A stretch of DNA of 64,000 nt from an uncultured Spirochaetales bacterium. Lineage in GTDB: Bacteria > Spirochaetota > Spirochaetia > Sphaerochaetales > Sphaerochaetaceae. The notes under the pieces were generated by a model. That model was not told where the DNA came from. It made no database searches and saw only the letters and a program-made list of their open reading frames with translations. Positions 57,558 through 64,000 of the stretch are shown here, one piece after another (position 1 is the first letter of the stretch; every line of letters starts with the position of its first letter). The stretch spans positions 1-64,000 of the forward strand of contig CASFZR010000004.1 of the NCBI GenBank assembly GCA_949299185.1. The letters are read 5' to 3'. The position numbers and the translations under genes are program-made.

Positions 57558-58830
57558 CGATAGCCCTCTCGATCGTATCTGCCATGTCAGAGACCGCCTT
57601 ATCTATATCCTTGCCATTCTCCGTCACTTCCCTGATCTCGCTCTGGAATGAGTAGTATATCTGGTACGCCGAAGGAAGCCAGATGCCGACTACCTCCGGA
57701 TTGGAGGCGAGCGTCTGCTCCATCGCCACCGCGAACTGCGGGTTCTCTCCGAGGAACTCCTTATACTCATCCGTATCATAAAGCGAGGTGTTTATCGCCA
57801 TGTATCCCGTATTCTCCGCCCAGTAGAGCTGGCTCTCGGGGGAGGTGAGGAACTCAAGCACGAGCCTCACTCCTTCTGAATCACTGAAGGAGAAGAGGGC
57901 GCCTCCGCCTATGTTCACCCCTCCTGTCGCATCATCGTCCACAGCTGGTACGAACGCCGTCCCGACCTCGAAGCGGCCCGCCACTGTCGATAGCACCGTG
58001 GAGAGATTCGAGGATGACGCGAGCATGGTGGCCGTGCGTCCCGCCGCGAACTCATCGCTTACGCCGGATGTGAGGTTGGCGACATAGCCTGTGTCATAGA
58101 GCGCCTTCCAATGCTCCAGGAAGTTCCGGAACGTGCCTTCCTCCTCGAAGAGGACCTTGGACGGGATGCCGAAGTGGCCGTTCCTGGCATCGACCATGTA
58201 TGACAGTCCCTTCTGCGCCCCGATGAAGGCTCCGAGTTCGTATGTCGTCGGAACTCCTGCGAACGCGTAGCGCGTGATCTTGCCTTTATCATCCTTCTGG
58301 CTTATGGCCGCGGCGATGGATGCGAACTCATCGAGCGTCTTCGGAGGCTCTACTCCCGCCTCATCGAACACGGACTTGTTGTAATATAGCAGCAGGGATG
58401 AGCAGTTGAAGGGGACTGCGAGAAGCCCTCTGTCGGAGTTAAGGGCCTCTATCGCGGAGGGCAGGATCTGCGATGTATCCGCACCGGTCTCCTCTGCGGT
58501 CACGAGGTAGTCCGCGCTCTTCATATCGAGGGCAGCGGTGGCGTCCATCTGCGCGATGTCAGGAAGCGATGACAGGTCCTGAGCCGCGGCAGCCTTCACC
58601 TTCGTCAGCACGTCATTGGCCGCTCCCTGGTATATAGCCTCGATCCGTATGCCGTTATCCTTGCCGACGGTATCGTTGAAGCGGTCCACGAGCGTCTCGA
58701 ACGCCGTTCCGATCCTGCCGCTGTTTGAGTGCCAGATGGTTATCACCGAGCCGTCATCCTCCGCGGCTCCTGAAGCGAAGGCCGCAATCGATGCCATCAT
58801 AAGCACGAGTATCATAGCTATCTTCCTCAT
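57529..58830 (-). CDS. Sugar/glycerol-phosphate ABC substrate-binding protein (UgpB-like)
   Basis: 433 residues. Signal peptide RKIAMILVLMMASIAAFASG without lipobox; family 1 extracellular solute-binding fold: VITIWHSNSGRIGTAFETLVDRFND, then VPFNCSSLLLYYNKSVFDEAGVEPPKTLDEF, and the C-terminal YLTSPESQLYWAENTGYMAIN-type region. Opening segment recalls UgpB (glycerol-3-phosphate) but a sugar is equally possible. Start ATG 58830 after GAGGGAGGG; overlaps the permease gene by four bases. Confidence 0.88.
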   Translation of the reverse strand: MRKIAMILVLMMASIAAFASGAAEDDGSVITIWHSNSGRIGTAFETLVDRFNDTVGKDNGIRIEAIYQGAANDVLTKVKAAAAQDLSSLPDIAQMDATAALDMKSADYLVTAEETGADTSQILPSAIEALNSDRGLLAVPFNCSSLLLYYNKSVFDEAGVEPPKTLDEFASIAAAISQKDDKGKITRYAFAGVPTTYELGAFIGAQKGLSYMVDARNGHFGIPSKVLFEEEGTFRNFLEHWKALYDTGYVANLTSGVSDEFAAGRTATMLASSSNLSTVLSTVAGRFEVGTAFVPAVDDDATGGVNIGGGALFSFSDSEGVRLVLEFLTSPESQLYWAENTGYMAINTSLYDTDEYKEFLGENPQFAVAMEQTLASNPEVVGIWLPSAYQIYYSFQSEIREVTENGKDIDKAVSDMADTIERAIDEYRTQNGL

Positions 58831-59636
58831 ATCATATCCCTCCCTCTTGATAGAGACTTCATTATCACCTTCCTCCCGAACGCGAGTACGATCAGGAATG
58901 GGATCGTTATCACCATGATCGAGGCGAACTGCGCCCCTCTCTCTCCCTGCTCGGCAAAGCCAAGCATCGTAAGCCCCACCTGTACCGTCCTCATGCTGTC
59001 GCGGTTGGTTACCAGCAGCGGCCATAGATAGCTGTTGAACGATGAGATATAGGTCTGTATCGCAATGGCCACGAGATATGGCTTGGACAGGGGGGCGAGT
59101 ATCGAGATGAGATATCTTATGCAGCCCGCTCCGTCGATACGCGCAGCATCGTATACATCCTTGTCGAGTGATGATAGCGCGCCATAGAGCATGAGGATGG
59201 CTGATGCCGAGAAGATCGATGGCAGTATTATGGCGGCATAGGTGTCCAGCAGCCTCAGCGATGCGATCGTCGCGTAGTTCTCATAGAGTATCGCGTCGGA
59301 GGGGATGAAGAGAGTCGATAGCAGCATGATGAAGAGCGCCTTCCTTCCTCGGAACGTGAAATGCGTGAGGGCGAAGGCCGCTGGCAGCGAGGCCGCGATC
59401 CTCAGCGCCGCCGTAAGCGCTGACGTGATGGTTGAGTTCATCACATAGCGCAGGAAGTGCCTGTGTGAAAGCGCGAGGCCATAGTTCCTGAAGGATGGAT
59501 CGGATGGCAGCATATGCGCGTATGTGTCAGTGAAGTCTATAGGCGAGAAGAATGAGGCTGATAAGCCGTAGATAAGCGGGAACAGCACTATCAGGGACAG
59601 CATGACCGTCAGCAGGGTACGGATGAGCCTATTCAT
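58827..59636 (-). CDS. Sugar ABC permease, MalG/UgpE-like
   Basis: 269 residues, six membrane helices; cytoplasmic EAA motif DAARIDGAGCIRYLISILAPLSKPYL (about 175-200). Pairs with the UgpA-like permease. No ATPase gene is present in the operon; a shared MsmK/UgpC-type ATPase elsewhere is expected. Confidence 0.9.
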   Translation of the reverse strand: MNRLIRTLLTVMLSLIVLFPLIYGLSASFFSPIDFTDTYAHMLPSDPSFRNYGLALSHRHFLRYVMNSTITSALTAALRIAASLPAAFALTHFTFRGRKALFIMLLSTLFIPSDAILYENYATIASLRLLDTYAAIILPSIFSASAILMLYGALSSLDKDVYDAARIDGAGCIRYLISILAPLSKPYLVAIAIQTYISSFNSYLWPLLVTNRDSMRTVQVGLTMLGFAEQGERGAQFASIMVITIPFLIVLAFGRKVIMKSLSRGRDMI

Positions 59637-60471
59637 GGCGCTTCCTCCCTGCCAGCGCCATCAGCAGGACCGAGAGGGCGACCATCATCACCGATATGGC
59701 CCTGCCTGCCTGCACGTTGGCGCTCCTGAACGCCTCAAGGTAGTAGTAGTACATGATCGTCTCGGTGGAGCGGAACGGACCGCCTTGGGTAAGTACCATC
59801 ACGGGGGCTGAGATAAGGGCCGCGTCCTTTGCCGCCATGAAGACCGTCACTAGTAGCATCGGCCTTATCTGGGGAAGCTCTATCGAGAACAGCATCCGCG
59901 CCCCTCCGGCTCCATCGATTTCCGCTGCCTCGATCATGCTGCGGTCTATCGAGCGGTAGGCGGAGAGCAGGAGTATGTAGTCCAGTCCGAAGTCGAGGAA
60001 TACGGAGAGCATCACCAGCGTGGCCATGGCCGTCGCGGGGGAATCGAGCCACATCATCTCAGTTCCGAATATGCGGTTGACTATGCTCACGCGGCCACGG
60101 AACATCTCCGAGAAGATCATGGCGTACGCGGCCATGGAGACCGCAAGCGGAGTGAAGAATATGTATTCGAATACCACTCCGTGCCTTGTCTTCCTCCTCG
60201 TGAGGGTCGCAGCAAGCAGGGTAAGGAACGTGTTTAACGGCAGGAACAGCACCACGAAGGCTATGGTATGGACGATGCTTGCCCTGAAGGCCCCGTCACG
60301 GAAGAGCGATGCGAAGTTATCCAGTCCGGCAAAGCCTATGATGTCACCGCGCTGGGTGACACGGAAGAAGGAAAGCACCAGGCTCCTCATGAATGGCGCG
60401 ATAGAGAACGCCACCGCCAGCAGGATGGCTGGCAGCAGGAGCAGGTATGGCTGGATGGTTTTTCCCTTCAT
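59629..60471 (-). CDS. Sugar ABC permease, MalF/UgpA-like
   Basis: 280 residues, six membrane helices; EAA motif EAAEIDGAGGARMLFSIELPQIRP (about 190-213). First gene of the leftward operon with the second permease, receptor and epimerase. The 219 bases between it and the next gene on the right (60472-60690) are AT-rich; I see no gene there, only promoter-like sequence. Confidence 0.9.
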   Translation of the reverse strand: MKGKTIQPYLLLLPAILLAVAFSIAPFMRSLVLSFFRVTQRGDIIGFAGLDNFASLFRDGAFRASIVHTIAFVVLFLPLNTFLTLLAATLTRRKTRHGVVFEYIFFTPLAVSMAAYAMIFSEMFRGRVSIVNRIFGTEMMWLDSPATAMATLVMLSVFLDFGLDYILLLSAYRSIDRSMIEAAEIDGAGGARMLFSIELPQIRPMLLVTVFMAAKDAALISAPVMVLTQGGPFRSTETIMYYYYLEAFRSANVQAGRAISVMMVALSVLLMALAGRKRHE

Positions 60472-60690
60472 ATCGGAAGTAATGTAAGGATTTTTTCTCT
60501 CACTTTCAATAGGAATAAGCTTTAATTTCTTCCTAAGTAATAAGATATCTAACGCATAAAAACCTAACGTAATGTTTTGTCATGTAATGTTTATCTATAT
60601 GTCCGAATAATTCCATGGGCTTTGTCGATGTTCACCCTGTACTCCTCGTGGCAAGTGAAGTAGAATCTAATGAAGGCTAAGGAGGAGAGA

Positions 60691-61602
60691 ATGAAACCTA
60701 CACTACTAGTCATGGCCGCTGGAATGGGCTCCCGTTATGGCGGAGTCAAGCAGATCGACGCCGTCGGGATGCATGGAGAGACGCTTCTCGATTTCGGAGT
60801 ATATGACGCCTATCACAACGGTTACGGTAAGGTCGTCTTCATAATACGCAAGGATATCGAGCATGACTTCCGCGAGCGCCTCTTCGACAGGATCGCCAGG
60901 AACATGGATGCCGATTACGTCTTCCAGGAGAGGACCGCGCTGCTGACGGATGCTCAGGCCGAGATCTCGAAGGACAGGAAGAAGCCATGGGGAACGATCC
61001 AGGCTATCCTCTGCGCCAAGGATGCTGTGAAGACCCCGTTTACCGTCATCAACGCCGATGACTATTATGGCAGGGAGGCCTATAAGATCCTCGGAAGCTA
61101 TCTTGAGACGCTTTCGAATGATGATACGACCCATGCGATGGTCGGCTATAAGCTCCGCAACACGATGAGCCCGTCCGGCACGGTCACGAGAGCGATCTGC
61201 GTGATAAAGGATGGCAACCTCGTCTCGATGGAGGAGAATCCGAAGATCGGCTTCACCGCTGATGGCGGCGTCGTGTCCCAGATGCCTTCCGGCGATGTTG
61301 CGCTTACCGGCGAGGAGCCTGTTTCGATGAACTTCTTTGGCTTCACTCCAAAGGCCTTCGATTACTTCATGGGCTACTGGGAGAGGTTCCTGGAGAAGAA
61401 CGTGGCTGAGGAGAAGATCGAGTGCCTGCTTCCGAATGGAGCATCCGAGCTTGTCACGTCAGGCGCTGGTTCCATCAAGGTGTTCACAACCCCTGATAAG
61501 TGGTTCGGCATGACGTATTCCGAGGATAAGGCCATGGTGATGGCCGAGCTGAGGAAGAAGATCGAATCCGGCTACTACCCAGAGAAGCTCTGGGAGAGAT
61601 GA
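60691..61602 (+). CDS. Sugar-phosphate nucleotidyltransferase
   Basis: 303 residues. NTP-transferase start VMAAGMGSRYGGVKQIDAVG (about 6-25), with the Lys that binds phosphate; FTVINADDYYG holds the metal-binding Asp. It resembles GalU/RfbA-like enzymes but has its own insertion pattern; the nucleotide and sugar are unknown. AAGGAGG supports ATG 60691 over 60670. Monocistronic with a terminator. -10 TAGAAT at 60661-60666. Confidence 0.82.
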   Translation: MKPTLLVMAAGMGSRYGGVKQIDAVGMHGETLLDFGVYDAYHNGYGKVVFIIRKDIEHDFRERLFDRIARNMDADYVFQERTALLTDAQAEISKDRKKPWGTIQAILCAKDAVKTPFTVINADDYYGREAYKILGSYLETLSNDDTTHAMVGYKLRNTMSPSGTVTRAICVIKDGNLVSMEENPKIGFTADGGVVSQMPSGDVALTGEEPVSMNFFGFTPKAFDYFMGYWERFLEKNVAEEKIECLLPNGASELVTSGAGSIKVFTTPDKWFGMTYSEDKAMVMAELRKKIESGYYPEKLWER

Positions 61603-61621
61603 GGCTGTAGGCTTACGGATA

Positions 61622-61648
61622 GGGCAGGGGTGACACCCTGCCTTTTCC
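61622..61648 (+). terminator. Terminator of the nucleotidyltransferase gene
   Basis: GGCAGGG (61623-61629), six-base loop, CCCTGCC (61636-61642), then TTTT. Confidence 0.85.
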
Positions 61649-62226
61649 TATGAGATCTTGTCGGGTATCTCGAAGCGCTCCGAGGCTATCCTGTCCAGAA
61701 GGACGGCGGGGTTGTCCTCGATTATGAGCAGATTACGTACCTCATTGGAGATGAAGCCGTCGCTGCATCCTCTGTCGAGAGCGGATATGAACGGATCCCA
61801 GTATCCATCAGTGTTTAGCAGCCCGATATTGAAGCCGTGCATGCCCAGCTGTCTCCACGTATATATCTCGCAAAGCTCCTCCATCGTCCCGATGCCTCCG
61901 GGGAGGGCGATGAATCCTTGGGAGAGCGAGTACATCATCCTCTTGCGCTCGTGCATCCCAGGGACGATATGGAGTTCCGTCTCCACGCTCTTCAGCTTTA
62001 CCTTATCGTTATTCATCGATTCTGGAAGCACGCCGATCACATGGCCTCCGTTATCGTGGACGGCCTCCGCGACCGTTCCCATCAGCCCCCTGTAGCCTCC
62101 GCCGTACACCAGGGATATAGAGCGTCGGGCTATCTCCTTTCCGAGTGCCTCTGCTGCCGCCTTGTAGCCCTCATGGGTACCGAATGAGGAGCCAGAGAAT
62201 ACCGCTATTGCCTTTATTCCTTCCAT
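61648..62226 (-). CDS. LOG-family protein (nucleoside-monophosphate phosphoribohydrolase type)
   Basis: 192 residues. Rossmann fold with AVFSGSSFG, LVYGGGYRGLMG and the active-site signature LPGGIGTMEEL (PGGxGTxxE), preceded by MHERKRMM with the catalytic Arg. Family enzymes split ribose-5'-phosphate from nucleotide-like substrates; plant and bacterial LOG proteins act on cytokinin nucleotides, but the substrate here is unknown. ATG 62226 chosen because TATAAT lies seven bases upstream; ATG 62232 and 62253 are in frame but lie in or before that promoter. Confidence 0.88.
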   Translation of the reverse strand: MEGIKAIAVFSGSSFGTHEGYKAAAEALGKEIARRSISLVYGGGYRGLMGTVAEAVHDNGGHVIGVLPESMNNDKVKLKSVETELHIVPGMHERKRMMYSLSQGFIALPGGIGTMEELCEIYTWRQLGMHGFNIGLLNTDGYWDPFISALDRGCSDGFISNEVRNLLIIEDNPAVLLDRIASERFEIPDKIS

Positions 62227-62233
62227 ATCCATG

Positions 62234-62239
62234 ATTATA
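62234..62239 (-). promoter_or_regulatory. LOG gene promoter, leaderless geometry
   Basis: TATAAT on the minus strand, seven bases to ATG 62226. Confidence 0.5.
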
Positions 62240-62287
62240 CGGCCATGATGCAAGGGACGGAAGTTGTCTTACCGTGTTTGATTGTCC

Positions 62288-62316
62288 TTGCTTGCTCCGA
62301 TGATATTGCTTAGAAT
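62288..62316 (+). promoter_or_regulatory. Promoter of the FN3/VEP-repeat protein gene
   Basis: TTGCTT (62288-62293), 17-base spacer, TAGAAT (62311-62316); start codon 36 bases further with GGAG. Confidence 0.6.
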
Positions 62317-62351
62317 AACAATAATGGTTTTTACCATGTATGGAGAAGATT

Positions 62352-63491
62352 ATGCAGAGATTTAAGAAGCTAGCGATAATTCTGCTTGCAGTGTTTCTTG
62401 TAGGTCTGGTTCCTCTGACGGCTGCTGAGATGACCGTGTCATGGGAGTGGCTCTTGGACGATCCTGATGTAACGGCATACCGCTATCAGCTGGACGGAGA
62501 GGATCCTGATAACTGGACCGTGGTCTCTGCTGATACGAACATATATGAGGTCGCCGGGCTTGATCCTTATCAGGATTACACCCTTTATGTACAGAGATCA
62601 TATGATGGCATCAACTGGTCAGAGTCTGGTGTTTCCACGGCCAAGGCGCTCCTGGAGGCTGCTCCTGTCGTCGAAGAGGTCGTTGCTGAGCCTGAGCCGG
62701 TAGTGGTCGAGGAAGAGCCTGTCGTGGTTGCCGAACCAGAGCCGGAGCCTGTCATCGAAGAGGTCGTTGTCGAGCCGGAGCCGGTAGTGGTCGAGGAAGA
62801 GGTCGTTGAGGAGATGCCTGTCGTAGAGGAAGTCGCCCCTATCGCGATCGCACCTCTTGCTCCTATCGCTCCTACCGCGATCGCAGAGAAGCCCAATGAG
62901 CTTGCGATGTCTCTGCTTATCAGGCCGGGCGTGATGTTCCAGGGATATATCGATGGGAATGATAAGTTCCAGCTTGTGAATGGTCAGGAAGGCATGTCTA
63001 AGTACATCCTGGGCGAATTTGGCCTTGCCTTCGATGTGGCTAACCTTGCCCAGATCGGCAATCACCTTGGCATCGGCCTGAGGACCGATCTCCTTGCTGA
63101 CTTCATGGGTGGCGCAGGATGGGATCTCCCAGAGGTCAAGGATTATCTTGATATCAATAATTACAGCGCTACCGCATCGCTTGACCTCAAGGTAATGCTC
63201 GATATCACCACCGGTCCTGCGGTCATGTATCTTGGCGTTGGTGCCGGATTGATGATTCCTGCGTCTGAAGTGTCTAACTACCAGGGGAATATCTTTACGA
63301 CTAAGGATAATACCTTCGGTCTTAATTACTTCCTCTCCGGAATCGCAGGTGTCAGATTCTATATCGGAGATATCTTCTCGATCGGTGTTGAGGGTGGCTA
63401 TCGCTACGTTCCTGCTAAGACTGATAAGACTGATTTCACAGCTGGACAGCACCTTATCTCCGGAGATCTCGTATTCGGATTCACATTCTGA
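62352..63491 (+). CDS. Exported FN3-like/VEP-repeat/beta-barrel protein
   Basis: 379 residues. Signal peptide (KKLAIILLAVFLVGLVPLTAA), then a fibronectin-III-like domain (about 25-100: VSWEWLLDDPDVTAYRYQLDG; LDPYQDYTLYVQRSYDG), a rod of Val/Glu/Pro repeats (about 105-165), and a barrel-like C-terminal domain (180-379: LLIRPGVMFQGYIDG; ATASLDLKVMLDITTGPAVMYLGVGAGL; terminal LVFGFTF). It could anchor in the outer membrane with the FN3 domain presented across a periplasmic spacer. No family recognised for the whole. GGAG six bases before ATG 62352. Confidence 0.65.
   Translation: MQRFKKLAIILLAVFLVGLVPLTAAEMTVSWEWLLDDPDVTAYRYQLDGEDPDNWTVVSADTNIYEVAGLDPYQDYTLYVQRSYDGINWSESGVSTAKALLEAAPVVEEVVAEPEPVVVEEEPVVVAEPEPEPVIEEVVVEPEPVVVEEEVVEEMPVVEEVAPIAIAPLAPIAPTAIAEKPNELAMSLLIRPGVMFQGYIDGNDKFQLVNGQEGMSKYILGEFGLAFDVANLAQIGNHLGIGLRTDLLADFMGGAGWDLPEVKDYLDINNYSATASLDLKVMLDITTGPAVMYLGVGAGLMIPASEVSNYQGNIFTTKDNTFGLNYFLSGIAGVRFYIGDIFSIGVEGGYRYVPAKTDKTDFTAGQHLISGDLVFGFTF
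62671..62801 (+). repeat. 84-base direct repeat coding Val/Glu/Pro units
   Basis: A 47-base unit starting at 62671 (GAAGAGGTCGTTG then GAGCC and GGTAGTGGTCGAGG) recurs at 62755 with few mismatches; period 84 bases, 28 residues. Prone to copy-number change. Confidence 0.8.
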
Positions 63492-63516
63492 TATCCCGAT
63501 CCGGGAATCTCTTAGG

Positions 63517-63547
63517 GAGGCTGTTCTTCGGAGCAGCCTCTTTTCTT
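63517..63547 (+). terminator. Terminator of the FN3/VEP-repeat gene
   Basis: GAGGCTG (63517-63523), loop with UUCG, CAGCCTC (63534-63540), then TTTTCTT. Confidence 0.9.
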
Positions 63548-63801
63548 GCCGTGGCCAGCTTCATTTTGCATTGGCATAACCTTGAGTGGGTGGGTGTATC
63601 ACTTTTAATATGAGGAATCTATAAGCTGAGACGAAGAGGCCGTTTATTGTCATGGTACCAGGTTGCAAACGCTATCGTCGGTGCTGTGGATAGGTAGCTG
63701 CTGACAGCCGTGCTGTCTATGGCATGATCATTGTATTGGCTAGAGGAACCTCAGAAGGGTTCCTCCATTATTCTTGTTAAGCGTTATCGCTCTTGCCGGT
63801 A
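63548..63801 (+). other. Gene-free stretch with hairpins
   Basis: No convincing reading frame. It contains GACAG-CCGTG-CTGTC near 63700 and a terminator-like hairpin GAGGAACC (63743-63750), seven-base loop, GGTTCCTC (63758-63765), followed by CATTATTCTTGTT. An unrecognised small RNA ending there is possible; nothing matches a known RNA I can name. Confidence 0.3.
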
Positions 63802-63829
63802 TTGCCCCTCATAGGTTTTCTGATATAAT
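63802..63829 (+). promoter_or_regulatory. Promoter of the right-edge gene
   Basis: TTGCCC (63802-63807), 16-base spacer, TGA-TATAAT (hexamer 63824-63829). Confidence 0.5.
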
Positions 63830-63847
63830 CCTGAATAACTGTCAGCA

Positions 63848-64000
63848 TTGGCTGATGTATTTGCAGAGGTATTCTATAAAGCTATGAAGGACGACCGGCT
63901 GGCGATCAGCCTCGATTATCTTAAGTTCACTATCGAAGCGGATGGTGAGACCCTTACCGAAGACTTAGAGGATAAGTTCAAGGATATACTTGAAGGCGAT
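63848..64000 (+). CDS. Partial gene running off the right edge, unknown
   Basis: Open frame to the last base, with about 51 residues visible (ADVFAEVFYKAMKDDRLAIS, then an acidic stretch TLTEDLEDKFKDILEGD). The start may be TTG 63848 or ATG 63884; only a distant GAGG is seen. Codon use looks native and a good promoter precedes it. Too little is visible for a family call. Confidence 0.45.
   Translation, partial: MADVFAEVFYKAMKDDRLAISLDYLKFTIEADGETLTEDLEDKFKDILEGD

Noticed and set aside
58831..59025. N-terminal extension of the UgpB-like receptor
   Set aside because: The extension lies inside the permease gene and would bury the signal peptide; GAGGGAGGG precedes ATG 58830.
62671..62801. Direct repeats as a CRISPR or mobile-element end
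   Set aside because: The repeats are in frame within a protein and encode regular Val/Glu/Pro units; there are only two copies and no spacers.
62619..63452. 277-codon antisense frame opposite the FN3/VEP-repeat gene
   Set aside because: It mirrors the repeat-rich coding strand, has no ribosome site and yields low-complexity Asp/Arg/Leu sequence; the plus-strand gene has promoter, signal peptide and terminator.
63570..63590. TTGGCATAACCTTGAG as a second sigma-54 promoter
   Set aside because: The GG is followed ten bases later by AG, not GC, so the invariant -12 element is missing.
63600..63770. 6S RNA, SRP RNA or RNase P RNA at the right edge
   Set aside because: None of the conserved sequence blocks of those RNAs could be found; hairpins alone are not enough.

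Overview
The window reads as chromosome of a fairly GC-rich, gene-dense spirochaete (Spirochaetota), most likely a Sphaerochaeta-like or related gut/environmental lineage. Reasons: an EF-G of the mitochondrial-like 'spd' type found in spirochaetes, CarD with the MEP-pathway pair ispD-ispF, an lpt-rpoN-hpf operon (so a diderm envelope with sigma-54), HPr/HPr-kinase, TAXI-type TRAP transport, and several signal-peptide beta-barrel-like proteins with no recognisable family. No phage, IS element or CRISPR array was seen.

Layout. 1-10.2 kb: housekeeping (fusA end, aconitase-family protein, phospholipase-C-like protein, P-loop protein, ispF-ispD-carD, malQ-rsmE-thyX). 10.2-22.5 kb: a visibly AT-richer block bounded by two AAA+/PD-(D/E)XK-type ATPases. 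It holds two catabolic/transport operons, dehydrogenase-kdgK-eda-rraA leftward and livK-H-M-(G+F fusion) rightward, on either side of an iclR gene; both operons carry the same palindrome at the same place upstream of their promoters. 22.5-29.2 kb: hydrolase, spore-photoproduct-lyase-like radical SAM protein, uvrC, holA, a LexA-like protein lacking the catalytic lysine, HPr and HPr kinase. 29.3-37.9 kb: a PrpR-type sigma-54 activator followed by binding-site repeats, a good -24/-12 promoter and an operon for TAXI receptor, fused TRAP permease, a UPF0261/Tm-1-like protein, its TIM-barrel partner and a DASS permease. 37.9-43.3 kb: the ymdB-like, rseC-like, lptC, lptA, lptB, rpoN, hpf group on the minus strand and a lipoprotein. 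43.5-49.2 kb: tRNA-Leu(CAG), an esterase with four exported beta-barrel-like proteins, and an AI-2E family transporter. 49.2-56.2 kb: coiled-coil protein, rplT, rpmI, infC, MATE pump, galactokinase-like kinase, RecQ-like helicase, a BrnT/BrnA toxin-antitoxin pair, radC. 56.3-64 kb: MerR regulator, a sugar ABC operon with a TIM-barrel epimerase, nucleotidyltransferase, LOG protein, an FN3-like/VEP-repeat/barrel protein and a partial gene at the right edge.

Main points for a second look: (i) twelve transcription-unit-leading genes have a -10 hexamer only 6-7 bases before the start codon and no Shine-Dalgarno sequence, implying leaderless mRNAs; (ii) the sigma-54/PrpR-controlled TRAP + Tm-1-like + DASS operon of unknown substrate; (iii) the paired IclR operators; (iv) apparently inactivated enzyme families (LexA-like S/R dyad, YmdB-like with lost metal ligands); (v) a MerR regulator and an RseC-like protein with identical Cys spacing; (vi) the low-GC block between two ATPases whose 3' ends share a hairpin sequence. 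All calls are from reading the sequence; no database search was run.
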